Assembly (NCBI RefSeq): GCF_048128805.1
Contig: NC_136005.1
Location: forward strand, 5,389,352 to 5,453,351
From: Centroberyx gerrardi
Lineage: Eukaryota > Chordata > Actinopteri > Beryciformes > Berycidae
Length of the DNA: 64,000 nucleotides
Reading direction: 5' to 3'
The translations under genes were made by a program, and so were the position numbers. How positions within the stretch are numbered: the stretch's first letter is position 1; every line of letters begins with the position of its first letter. The notes below the pieces were generated by a model. It had not been told where the DNA came from. It saw nothing but the letters and a program-made list of their open reading frames with translations, and did not search any database. Positions 1-13,950 of this stretch are shown piece after piece.

Positions 1-850
1 TTATATGAAATAAATGAAGCTAAGGTAACAGATATTATAGTAAAAAGAAATACTAGCAAAACAATGAAATGCTTGCTAGCATTATTAGTATTCTTCATTA
101 AAATCTATGCGTATGGCTAGCTGCAAAGTAGCTTATTATCGGCTAGCAGCACCCATTTGTTTCAATAAGGAATGCAAACGATGTTAACAAGCCATTTTTG
201 GGGAAGCTGAAGGACAAACGGAGAAACCTGGTTAAGAAGAATAGAAGACTAAATTTCAAAATTACATTCACCTTTTAGGTATTTAGCTCACTTACAATGA
301 GTGAGCAGGCAGGGATTCAATGTGTTGCTCAAGGACGCTTTGACAGGACACACGGCTGCTGATGGTCACAGGCTACTGCTGATCAAACCTGTCACCTTCC
401 ATTTACAAGACGATTTCTCTAACTTCTCGGCCACTCTGCTGCCCAAAATGTCAAGGTGTCCCTTTAATGTAGTTTCAGAATATAGAAGGCTGAGTTAGGT
501 TTGAGCAAAGTAAACAAGTCAATGGCTTAACATGAGACCAGCCCTCTAAAAGGCGTTTTTTTTTTTTAACCACAATTGAAGTCTAGGTGATAAGTTCCCA
601 TGAATTAACCAGTCTCATTACTTCTTTCTGTTCTGTAACTTTGATGTCTGAATGAGAAACAGCCTGGCTGGTCCCCCAGGTGTTACCTTGTGTAATTGAA
701 TGAGTGTGAAGCAGAGCGTTGCTGAAAAGGAGCAAGTGTGCTCAGTCAACCAACCCTAAGTAAACAAAGATAAAAAAAAATATATATTGCTGGATTGCTG
801 GTCCGATGTTTGCCAAATTGCTGCGTTGCTACGATTCTTCTCGACTTAAC
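1..850. other. no gene recognised
   Basis: AT-rich sequence at the window edge. If armc9 continues beyond 851, its last exon could lie here or outside the window. I see no convincing exon. Confidence 0.4.
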
Positions 851-929
851 CAGAATATCAATGGCCTCGCCCTGGAAGCTCTCCTCGCTGTAAAACTCTT
901 TCCCTCTGCGCCGGGGTGAAATGAGGCTG
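851..929 (-). CDS. armc9: armc9 possible terminal or penultimate exon
   Basis: Acceptor CTGACTTCAG is followed by a frame encoding [20 protein letters not shown] then EAIDIL, which continues the phase of the 3.3-kb exon exactly. GTTAAG would be a weak donor at 850. If it is not used, the frame stays open for roughly 100 nt further before a TGA. I could not decide whether this is the last exon. Confidence 0.4.
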
Positions 930-3175
930 CTGAAGTCAGACTAGGCCAGGCTGTTTTGTAGAGGTGCTTTACGTTCCTGGGGGATGGGGAGGGGGCGGGG
1001 GCTTAATTAAAGTGTGGTTTCCTGGGGCTCATTACACTCTGGGGGGGGATTCAGGAGTCAAGTTCCTCTGGGATTTAGGGGAGAGGAGGAGGAACGGAGG
1101 GTTGATTGAATGGGTCTCTTTGTGGGCTCTGCTCGTTTAAACGCATGTCACAGACCGGCTTGGCAGTGCTGAGTCACCGATCGGTGTGGAATCCCACCGC
1201 TGCCAACTCTCCCCACAGACACACAAATACACTGACACACACCTCCGAGTTTTCTTGGACCCTCTGCTGACTCACGCTGTTTAGTTTTAGTCTTGCGTCG
1301 TTACCTAACTGAGGATCTGTCCCTTTCAGGGGAGGCAGTTGCAACCAAACTATTGACCAAATGTGCCATCAAGCTGAAGTTTCTTTACTGAAACTCTTCT
1401 GATGCAACCTTTCATTCAGTGCCATAATATTCATGCTTGTTCGGCTTGGTACGGTGGCATATCGCCAAAATGGAAAAATAGAGTCCAAACCATGCAAAAC
1501 AACATTATCAAACACATCAGCTTTGGGGAGTTTTCACAAGCCAGAATACTGCCTGTCGAACCAAGAGCTGAACAATTTAAAATTAATCATGTGTATTATC
1601 TTATGAAGGGCAATGATGTCTCAAATCTCATATTACGATGGCTCATGGTCAACATTCCTACAACACCCGAGCTTTAAGTCCTTCATAATGCCTGACGTGA
1701 AAAGCTCTGCAGCTCACGGCTCATTTTGCTTCTTTTGTACCAGTTTATGGAACTGCCTCCCCCTGCAAAACAAAAACTTACTTTGGAACAAATTTAAAAG
1801 TGGCCAGTATTATGACAGCTTGTACCATGTAAGGCCTATATAATATTAGGTTTTTATTGTGTTTTGTGTTGTATTTCCCAGAACAAATCAAATCAAATCC
1901 ATCTTTTTAAATGCCTTTGTCTCATTTTCATTCCTTGATGCACTCATATCCTCCTTTTCCCTCTTCTCTCTTCCACGCTTCTCCTCTTTCTGATTTCCAT
2001 ACCTCTTACTGAATTCAGTGTTGCGGAGAGAACAACAGATGGAGAGAATGGAGCAGGCACAGAGAGGGTAAAGTGTAGAGGATCTGCAGAGGGCTAGATA
2101 GTGACGACCCTACCGGACCTCTTCATTCCAGTGCGGGCCAGGAATGTCTCACACTGTCACATGGCTAGCTAACCGTTAGCCTAGCGCAGTTATATATACC
2201 AGGGTGCCAACACAGAGCAACACTGAGACACAGATAAGCTGAGTGTCTGTTGCTGCCATGTGGAAGAGAATGTGAGTGTTTGTGTGTCTGTGGCTGCAGT
2301 TACACTTCACAATGCAAGGCCGACCACCGATAGAAAGTCACACTGAAACAAGTGTAACTGTAGCATCTCAAACCTGGGTCGAATTGCATTTGATAGTAAT
2401 CGTTAGTGTTTTAATCTATATGGTGGACAAGATGAATCAGGATAACTCAAGATAGTAAGTTCTCAAAAAGTATTCTAAATTGACTTTCAGACACTTAGCT
2501 GTGATTGTCTGTTTTGTCCTATGTGAATGCCCTTTGCATGTAGATACATTTGCAATATCTCACTAATTAAAGCTGTAATATGTGTGCATGCAGGCTAAAA
2601 TATGTGTTGGTAATAGTGATATCTTGCACTACTTACACTGAGGTAATTATGCAATTATTAGTGCTTTGTTGTCAAATTCACACTACCTACTGTATGGTGA
2701 ATTGAAAGTTGTACATTGAGTATTGTTTGTTGCGTGGCATGCAACTGGCCTGGAATGATAATGGCATGTCAGTGTCTGGATGGTCGTGCACTATTGACTA
2801 TTATTAATGTAAACATAGCCTAATAGAATTTATTATATAAAGGTCCTAACAGGCAAACTGCAATTTGGTAAGAAAGCAGCATCAAACAAAATATGAAAGC
2901 TGCCAACAAACAGCTTACAACGTTTGTAATCAATATAGACTCACAATTACATAAAAGGTAAAAGTAGAGTCAAATTTTGTTATATAAGCGATTAAAAAGG
3001 CAGTAATCCAATCGCAGACCAGCAGGCCAAGGGGGCCAAAGCCATTTAAGTCTTGACTAATCAAAGACAGCAACTTATTGAGCTCTGCCACAGGATCCTT
3101 CATTAGCAGCTCCATTCACCAAGAGACACCAGCTCTTTCAGCCATGAAGAGGGAGCAAAATGCATGAAAACTCTT

Positions 3176-3214
<39 letters not shown>

Positions 3215-3380
3215 TGCGTGTGTGTGTGTGTGTACATGTGCTTGTGCAGTTAACGTCTGTGTGTGAGTTTACCTGGCAGAGTGTCCGTTGTGTTCCTCCT
3301 GGGAATGTCCTTCTCTGGCTCGCCCCTCATACGGCCCGTCCAGCCCCGACTCCTGGGACAACCGGCCACACTCCGAGTCT

Positions 3381-3421
<41 letters not shown>

Positions 3422-4016
3422 TGCACAAGAGAAAGAGACAGCAGAGCTTCATCACTCAACTGCTGTAATGATACCAAATGTTTGGCTTTCCAGATCAAGG
3501 CTTCAAATCTAAACTGAACTCAAAACTGAAACAATAAAATAGGCTAAAATAACAGTTACAAATCTTTAGTGCTGTTATGTGTTCACTGTCTTTTTATTGT
3601 CACTGCCTTCTCTTTGTAAAGCACGCTGTGACTCTGTATCAGGTGCTATATACAGTAAATCAAAGTTATTATTTATTATTTTTTATTAATGTTTTGTGGA
3701 GAGCTCTTGATGGGGCTTCCTTGCCTAGTGGACATTGGACATCACATCAAAGAAATCCAATATGAAACGAAGTAAATAATAGCAGGCGTAAGGGAAATGA
3801 AATTGTCCCACAAATATGCAGTTGGGTCCTGTACACACGGTCTGTGTTAAGTAAGAGTAATCTGCTCGCAGACAAGCAACCAGGGGAAAGCCACAGCATT
3901 TTGACATGGTCACAGATGTGTTATTCTACTATTTCAGAATTCTAATGCAATGAAACTGTCCAAAAACAACTTTTATTTTCAAAGTATTGGTAAATGACAA
4001 CTGGGACATATACTGC

Positions 4017-4054
<38 letters not shown>

Positions 4055-7000
4055 GGTCACCCACCGATGCTGTGCTGCAGGGAGTCAGCGGTGCTGGGCC
4101 GGCTGCCGGAGCGTGTAGGAGGTCGGGAGCTGAATCGGGACGGAGGCAGGCTGCCCTCCTCGCTCCTCTGTCTGCTCAGGGGGAATCCCCTGTCCCTGCT
4201 GCCCTCTCCTCCCTGACTGCCAGCTTGGAAGTCCCTACACATAAACACAAACACAAACACAAACACAAACACAAACATGTGTCCTTTACAGCTCACTGGG
4301 TAAAACATGGCACTGACACTGCCATGGTTTGGGTTTGATTCCCACTGAGGCCACCCATGCTAAAAATGAATGCACTCTTGATACTATAAAGCGGTGGTTC
4401 TCAACGTGGGGTCCGGGGACCACCAGGGGTCCTTGAAGGGGTTCCAGGGGGTCCCCAGCAAATTGATGAATTGATAAACTTCACCATTATTTAATTTAAA
4501 AGAATTATAGAATGTAGAAGAATGACTATTTTGATCATAGTTTCACTGTTATGTCTCTACCTACAATACAGATAGTTCTGGACTAAATCATATCTAGCAA
4601 TAAAAATATTCTCAGATTTGGGTCTAAAAGACACAGAGAGACCGAGAAACTCATTAAATACTAAATTAGGGGTCCTTGATATGAAAAAGGTTGAGAATCA
4701 CTGCTATAAAGTACTATATAGTGGTTACAATACGGGAAGGTAGGTGGTGTTGATACTGGAGCCTCTAAAAACTCAAGTTGCACCATTGTGGAGCGCCACC
4801 TAGCAAGTAGGCTATCTAGAAATTGTTACTGCACTACAACAGAAAATCCCCAAAGAGCCAAGTTTAACAGGGATCAACTTCAAATCAAATGCTGTGTTCT
4901 ACAAGGCAAGGTACACTGTGAAACCGTAGATAGAAAGGGAAAATTGTAAGGTACGCACGGTCTGTGTGATCACCGCTTGATTTGTTCCTCTCTCATTGCT
5001 CTCTTTATATCTTAAAAATATGATTCATTGGTTCATGATAGATGGTTATGACACAGACAGATTATGATATTTGTTTAGGATTATCTATGGCAAGGCAATG
5101 AATACACATTTTTCATGTTGGGTTGGATGAGGCAGCTCTTTGAAGCTGCAGATTTCAGGGTTCCTATACAATTTCCATTTCAAAAAACTTTTTCTCACCT
5201 TCATTTCTTGATTGAATTTGAAGATTTGACAGTGGCTGGGCGATATGACTGTAAACTCATGTCATATCACTGTGTAGCTGATGACTATACTTCACAACAG
5301 CTAATACGACTATGTGAAATGACAGTGGGTTTGCAACTAAATAAAATGCATAGTCATGTGTATTGGGAATGACAAATATCTTTCCATACTTTTGTGCAAT
5401 TCCCCAAATTCACTTTCCATGGTGGAATCTGTTTATCTTCTGTTAAACAGAATCAGTAGTCAGACTCGAGTCACAATTTTAACTGCTTGAGACTTGACTT
5501 GATGCATGAAGAGAGGACTTGAGACTTGACTTGACTTGGGTTCTGGTGACTTGGGACTTGACTCTGACTTGTACTTTGATGACTTGAAAAGGTTTCTCAA
5601 GTCTTGACGAAAGATCTTGTGTTTGTGTAAATGACCTTAGATTGAAAGTGATGAGATTTGTTCCACCAGACAACTGAATTTAAATTCTCATGATGGTCTT
5701 ACCAAGTTTTTATACTGTTAAAACGATATTACATTGAAAAGTCCTAGATGTTTTGTTTTCTTTGAGATGTTAAATTGATACGGGACAGTTGATTTTGTTC
5801 TGACTTGACTTGGTGTTCTACATTTAGACTTGAGACTTGACTTGAGACTTGTGCCTCAAGACTTGAGACTGACTTGAGACTGACTTGGGACTTGAGCAAA
5901 GTTGACTTGGTCCCACCTCTGGATTATGCCCATCCTGAAGGAGGAAGACACTGCTAAGGTGACTCATTGCCTCATGCTTAGCTCTGCAACTGTCTGTCAC
6001 ACATATCCAAACTTTATTTCCCCTTTTCTTCTCTGTCAAAAGCGCTGACTGAGGCCCCGCGGGAGAAACACTCCTGGGAAACATAGGCACTTAGGGGCCG
6101 AAGACAACGATCTACGGCAGCATGCAACAATGGCCTCCTGCCCTCCAGTGGCTCATTGTTCAGATTCAGTTGATTTAGGAGGGGGATCCAGGTGGAACAA
6201 TGGCGTGCCAAACCTGAGCCCCGAGGACCTCTAGATAGGTAGTGAGACATCCTTGTCAGCTGGTGAGGTCTTTGTTGGATTTTCAGGGCAGGCCAGCTGG
6301 ATGACCTCATTTGGAGTGGATGAGGATTTTGCTGATAGCACCAACTGTACCCACATTCGGGGGTGGAAAACAGCCAACAGGCGTAGAGCCACTAGCCAGG
6401 ACACATAACTGGTGTTCAACTTCACTGGCTCTGGCTTTGGCAATGTCTTGTTGGTCCTTTGTACTTGGTTAGCTGTAATTTGTCAAGCTATTGTTACTGC
6501 ACTGACGTGTTGTAGCTGTATTGTATCTCATTCGTTGTGACACTAGTTGGCATATCACACTTCATAGTTCTCACCAAATACTGTGCAGCTACAACTAGCA
6601 CTGAGTGTAAACATTAGGACCATGTGCTCTTTCCATGAAATGAAGTGACCAGGTGAAAGCTAAGATCCTTTACTCGAATTAACCTTTTAAATCCACTTCA
6701 GTCAATTAGGGGAGATGGCAGTGACTCAGCAAACTTAATAATAGGAATGTCTCTACCCTTTGTAACTGTGTCGTATGTAACTTTGTACCTTTGGCTCTTA
6801 AAATTACCTACCAACTCACTTAATAAAAAAATCGTGTGAATAAAAAAAAAAAAGGAATACCACACCTCTATCTTATGGTGATAAGATAGAAAATGTAAGT
6901 AAATTCATCACCTTACAGTATCAACTGATTTCATGGTTGGAAGTTGACCTTCATCCCTGGGGTCGGGTCATGAGTAGAACTGCAATCCATCACAGCGCTT

Positions 7001-7760
7001 TTTAAAAGAAGCCATATTTTAGGGTAAAATAATACCCTGTCTTTCTGTTTGCATGGACCGTCATCTGCCTTCAATACTCCGCCTCCAGTTCTGCCTCCAG
7101 TTCTACTCGCTTCCAATGACAATGATGGCAACCCAATCACTGTCAAAATAACCTACTTTTGGTCTTCCTTATCCTCTTGCCCATCTAAAATCAGGCTATG
7201 AGCTATCTTTACAGCCTTGGCCCTTTTGTGCTGTTGTAAAATGATCAGCTTTGAGAGAAAAGAGGCCAGATGTCTGCCTAAATCAATGGAAATATAGTTC
7301 TGGTAGATTATAGGGCACTTGGAAATGACTGGCTGTTACATGTGTTCAGCGTACGTAAGCTGTTGGAAACTGGCTACTTAGCATACTGGTGAGAGAGACT
7401 GTCACGTAACCAGGAAGTCACATGTTCGATCCCCACAACATTCAATCGGTCAGTACATCACCAGTCAGAAGTGTCCCTGAGCAAGACACCGAACTCCAAC
7501 CTGCACGCTCATTGTAAGACACTACACTACACAAAATGTAGACTTACATGTCTAAACATATACCACTCAAGTGGATTGGAGACACTAAATTGCCCATAGC
7601 TATGAATGTGAGTGTGGGCTGAAGGAAGATTAGCGGTCACTGAGGTGTTAGCTAATAGGGATCTGAATAAAAAATAAAAAATGTAAATGTAAATGCTTGG
7701 CAGTGGGTGTACCAGTTGCATAATTGGAGAGTGACCCCTACTTGGGCTTTTTGGGCATTT

Positions 7761-7793
<33 letters not shown>

Positions 7794-7920
7794 AACTTAC
7801 ATTGTGTTCACATTACGGTGAGAACCGGGGGTGACTGGTCGTTGTAGGGGTTCATCGACACTCGGCTGAGGCGGAGGGGCAGACCTCCTTTTCACTTTTG
7901 CCATGTTGGTCATGATCTAG

Positions 7921-7951
<31 letters not shown>

Positions 7952-8648
7952 AGCGATCAGCAACACGTTGACAGTAAAGTGAGGACCTGCGTGTGCCCGC
8001 CTTTAACGTGGCGGCTTCAGCGCGTCTCCATTCAAACGAGCTGAGAAGCACAAAGGGGACAGATATTGATGCTGTGTCTTCTTTAGGCAATTTATATTGC
8101 CAACGCCCCCGCAGGCCGGCCAGCGTTTAGTGACACAGTAACATGAAATCCCTGCAATCCCCACGGGGCTCACAGGACGGGTCCGATGTCACTTTGTCAC
8201 ACACGTACACACACACGCACGCTGAATCACAGCTGACAATAGGGGTGTCATACTACATCATCAATTACAGGTGTTGGAGCAAGCGAGCCATGTAGCTATG
8301 TAGGTCAACATGAGGCCATTCTGCGGGGTGAGAGGATGGGTGAGGGTAATGCTGATGTGGTTCAATAATCACTATATTTCGGTGACTTAGCTTTGTCTCT
8401 CCAAAAGCCTTATTTCTTTGGCAAATGAGGTTTCTGTTTGACTTACATTATATGACGAGTAGGCCGGTAGCGGTGTCACAGTGTTTATTTTGTTTGAGTG
8501 CGCACTAATGCTTTAAAGCTGCACTAGGCAAGATTGTTATGTAAAAATAACAGTCTTATCAGCCTAAATCATGAAGTGGGGCTGTAGTACGGAAGAGCAT
8601 CCCATTGCCCCAAATTGAGATGCAGTAGATTTGCCAAAATTAAATGAA

Positions 8649-8687
<39 letters not shown>

Positions 8688-10563
8688 CTTACTCCCAGGT
8701 ACTCGGTGGTGAGCAGGCTCTCCCCAGACAGTTCCCTGGGCTGCGGCTGGAGAATTTCCTCTTTATCTAGGTCTGTCTCCATCAAATCTTCCTGTCACGA
8801 GACAATGATACTAAATTAGATAACAATGAGACAACCGGAAGAGGAAGTAAGGTCTGCTGAAGAAATAGCCGTGAGGGTGACAGACACGCAAAAAATATCT
8901 GGCTACGCAACTGGCAGATGTTGCTACCAGTCTCTTTATATTCCTGTTAACATTACGAAGTTAGTAATGCCCTCTCTCTCTCTCTCTTTTTACAAGCTGT
9001 ATTAGATGATAGTGGGTAAAAATCAACATAGCTAACATTATGACCAAAATAATGTACAAAATATATGTTTAGATTTAATGATCACTTAAATACATAGTTT
9101 GAATGGGAGTCTGCAAGTGAGGAAGTCTGTACCTAACTACTGTTTTTTCCCCCCCATTTGTTTTTGCCACAGTTGAACCTCAGTTACAGTAGTTGGATGC
9201 CACATTTTCAAACAGACCGGTATATGGGTACAATGTGCAAGAAAAGCCACTTCAAAGACAAATGTAACTGTTGAGAATATCTAACAAAACCTCCACGTTT
9301 CACATTTAGAATAAACTGTGCCAGCATCCATTGGCAGGGAATTAAAATTACATTATGGGTAGCTTCGGTTTAGCAATCTGATTCGTCACAATCAGCCACG
9401 TTCCAACCATGTTGATAATTCTCATAAACAGCATGGCATACTTTAATGGTCACTATGCCAACTTTTGTGGTAACCATGAAACTAGTTAGCAATCTTTCTT
9501 GTCCTCTCCCGTATCTTATTTTTATGTATATATGCTACTTTTAAGAAAACTCTTCTGGCAGTAAACACCATTACATAAAAACAATTTCACCCGCTTGTGT
9601 GTCTTGACTAGGTCAAGAAAATCTGACTTTATAAACCCTGTTCTTAAATCTCTTTACTGGCTTCCAGTGAGTTTCAGAATTGATTACAAGATCCTTCTCC
9701 TGGTCTATGAAGCTCTGAATGGCCTGGCACCACCATATATCTCCAACATGCTTGTCAGTTAGGAGCGTGTCAGGTCGCTCAGCTCATCTGGCACTGGCCG
9801 TTTAAACATACACAGGGTTAGGGGTAGTCAAATCTGACTAGTGAACTAGCGAAGCAGCTTTTTGTTTTTATACTCTCATGCAATAACAGCAACTGCCAGA
9901 TGACCTGAGATAAGCCCCCACAACTTCCTCATTTCAAATTGGATTTAGTATGGCATATGAGATGGGTCTCGCTCTCCCTCTCTCTTTTTGTCTTTGTCTA
10001 TTTCTTTTTACTATGGCCTCTTATATCCTCTTTAATACCCCTTTTATTTTTGTGCATGTAAAGCACGTCCTGGTATGAAATGTGCTGTATAAACAGAATT
10101 TGATGTCACTTGACTTGACTGTACTGTGTGACAGTTGGTAGTTTGGTGCTGCCGTCAGCATTCGGCTAGAATAAAAATTAACTTGTTTACATTAATAATT
10201 AACGTGAGTATACAAACTAGGCTAAATACCAATACAATGCCCGGCGCCAATCCACAAGGCACCAACAAGAGCCCAGTGTTGTGCACACTTACACAAGTCG
10301 GGAACATATATCCCTTCCCTGTTATAGCAATGGTAAATGGATAGCACCGAGTCCGAGATCACAGGCAAAGCAACGGAGGCGCTCACACTCAAACAATTCT
10401 TAGGTGACCACGAGGGGAATAGGGGCACATACCTTCACACACACACACACACACACCTGGGTGACCCCCAACCCTTCCCCCCCTTTAAGGTGCTACAATG
10501 TACCTTATCTTGCTAACCCACTTTCCCACAGAATCCAATCTGCCAGGCCCATCGCCATACACA

Positions 10564-10603
<40 letters not shown>

Positions 10604-13600
10604 GGAGACATCCAATATCTGTGTCATGCCAAGATTGCCATCTATAGGTTTGGGAAAGGTGTCAGATGTGGGGTGGGCTTTTTTGTCGAGCTTACCCTCC
10701 TCTCTCCCTCATTTTTCATCTGTTCCTCATTGTTGTTCTTCTGATTTGGTTTTTGATGATGCTTTATAATGATTTTTGTGAAGTGGTAGTACATGTGTGT
10801 GTGTGTGTGTGTGTGGGTGTGAGTGTGTAGACTGGTGGATATGGTGGTAGAATGCACTGAATCTTCAATGCCTAAGAGGCTAAGACGTAGCCTTACCTCA
10901 TCATCGTCCTCTTCGTCTTCATCGTCTGACTCTGGCCCCTCTTCCTCAGCTGGGTGGGACACAGCCACAACACAAGGATTCAATATACAAAGAGTTAATT
11001 TCCCCAATATGAACCGTTTTACAAGAGCAGGTGTCAATTGGTGGCTATCTCACCTTAGAATAAAACTCTTCAGATACATACATAGTGTAAATTAAAAAAA
11101 TATGAAGGGTTTTGATTCTAAAAACACTTTGGAAGGCATTTTGCTACCTGAACTTTATCATTCAATATCTCAAAAACACAAATGATGGCTACTATTTAAC
11201 ACATGAGAATACACTCACAAAATCCATCAAGCCACACTCATATTTATCTGTATGTATTCCCTTTGCTGCTCTGTAAAGCACTGTGTGACACATCAGTTTT
11301 GGACTAACAGTGTACTACCACTGTGAGTAAAGCCAGTTGCCTGATGCCCAAAACTTTAGCGCAATTTCACATTTCATTAAGTACTTTCACAGTATTATAT
11401 GCATGTATGCACTTGCTGTACAATAGTTTTTCCTCATAGGTTAATACACTAGAAAAAGGCCACTGCATGTAAATCTGACTCGACCGACCTGAGTTGAGCT
11501 GCTTGATGATGAACTCAATCTGCCTGTTGAGCTCTGGGTTTTCCTCTTTGCTGTAGCAGCACAGGATCTCCTCTACACTCTACACACACACACACACACA
11601 CACACATGAAGAAAACACATACAAAGTCACACCGGGGTATGAACCTCACTTTGCAGTTAACTGTTGGCCACAGAGGCAAATTCTTCCAGGTAGTTTTAGA
11701 AGACAAAAACCTGACTGATTTACCATTCATATACAAAATAGTGTTAATGGTAGTGGTAGTTTCAAGCTGTGCTAGTCAAACAATTCAATGTATTGTAAAC
11801 ATTTTGTGTGGTTGTGTATAATAATGATAAAAACAACATCAACAACAATAATAATAATAATGTTGGCCAATCAGTGTGCCAAAATGCATCATCCCTCCAA
11901 GTTTCATGAAAATCGAACAATTGGTGTCTGAGATATTACATTTGAGTTTAAAATGTTAACCTTTAAATACCTTTAATTCATTTTAACACAAAAATACAAA
12001 AATACGGCGACAAGTTGCATCATCCCTCAAAGTTTAATCAAAATTAGGCCGGTGGTGTCTCAGATATCACCTGGAATATCACATTTGACGGATGGACGGA
12101 CACAGCCTGATCCATCCCAACCCCCAATTAATTGTGTGGGACAGTTACATTTCATTTCCAACCTATGCAGACCACTAACATAAATACCACTGGCTCGGCC
12201 GCTATCTGAGTCCAGCCACTGTGTCGTATGGCTATGAACACCTGTCTGCCCTCCAAAGACGGCCCTGCGGTGACGTAGTGGAAGACTGCGAATCCAGAGC
12301 AAAAAAAAACAAACTGAATCTGTTTCCTCTCAGCAGATGAACGCATTTCTGCTATCTCACCATCTCTCTGGCTTCCTGCCGCACAGAGGGAATACACAGG
12401 ATACTGTACAGGGCTCCGTTCACATACGGACGAATCTGGAAAAGCAGAGTCACACACACACGCGCACACACACACACACACACACAAAGACATACAACCT
12501 CCATCTTTGTCATCTCAAAGGCAAAAAGCAACTGCTAGACTAAACATGCAGCAATAAGGAAACATGTAGATGCAAAGAGCAAAAAGAATGTTTATACAGT
12601 GCATGCAAATATGAATTTATTTTTACGACTGTGCTGCGTTAACATGGATTTATCACGTACTTTAGTAAAAGGGAGCCAGAAGTCCTAGGGGCTGTTAAAC
12701 TTTAACAGGCTGATAAAAGATGTACAGTTCCCTCCATAATTACTGACACATTTTGGTAAACATGAATGCAGCTAATATTGTTTATCTTTTATAGTCTTGT
12801 TAGCACATCTCTATCTCGGATGCCAAACATTCTGGAGGGCACAGTAAACAGAACTTTATGGCAGGCGTCTATGTGCCTGCTGGGTTTGCAGTGGCATTGC
12901 TATGGATGACATCCAGAGTTTAGAACAGGGAGGCAGCGACTTGGATGTGCATTTTGCTTGTGTCAACAGGTCAGTAAGCTAACAAGCGCTGTGTGTGGAT
13001 GCGAGCGTGTGTATTACTGTGAATGCTGTAATAAATAATGGATGTGTTTGTATGTTGCCCACTGTTGTGTGCAGATTGGAGTTTTAGTTACACAAACATT
13101 TCTAGGTGGCAAAGCGGCTTGGAGGCAGAAATAAACTTGTTGGTTGAGTTCAACTCCAGTGGAGACAAAGAGAAACAGTTTTTCAGAGCGCAAGTTAGCT
13201 GTAACTGGCAAACTTGAATAGGAACTCTGGTCAAAATACAAATTAAGAAAAAATAAATGTCTTTTTTTCACTCATTCATGAGCATGGCATTCATGATCTT
13301 GGAAGGTTGGCAGCTAGCTAACTAGCTTACCTAGATAGCTATGGGCTAGTATGGCTAGTTTGAACTTGAAAGGTCAGCTAGGCTAACTAGCTAACCTAGC
13401 TAACTTAGTACGGTTAGATTGCATTTTTTTCAGTTAGTAGCAAGAGCACTAGGCTTCATGATATTAACATCCTCCTCTGGGCTTCATTCTGTTACTTTAG
13501 CCTGAAAAACTGTGGCTCTACCCCTTTAGGTTTAACTCAATCCAGTCTACCTGTTGCATGTGTTGACCACCGTTTTCTGTGCTGGCCTTGCAAATATATT

Positions 13601-13895
13601 TATTTTGGAACAACAAATGGTGTATTTTGTATCTTGTAATAGGGGTAAGTGTGTGAGCATGAGTTGGTGCTTCTATCAAAGTGTGTTTGTGTGTGTATTA
13701 CAGGTACAGTGCATCTTTGTGTGTGTGTGTATTAGATGCACTGGATGCATTTGTGTGTGTGTGTGTGTGTGTGTGTTGACGGGTGTGTGTATCACCTCAT
13801 GGTTCTCGTGTCCCAGGAGGTCGGTCAGAACCTTCAGCACATGCTTGGCGTTCTCTGCACACTTCCTTTTTCCTGTGCAAAGACAGCCATCACAT

Positions 13896-13950
<55 letters not shown>

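Noticed and set aside
1402..1843. Two overlapping plus-strand frames as genes
   Set aside because: Their translation matches the C-terminal part of LINE reverse transcriptases with a frameshift between them.
2930..3115. A 61-codon minus-strand frame between the 3.3- and 0.9-kb exons
   Set aside because: No splice signals in the right phase and no recognisable homology.
10642..11037. A 131-codon minus-strand frame as a separate gene
   Set aside because: Only 10897-10949 is coding, as armc9 exon 18; the rest is intron and CA repeat read through.
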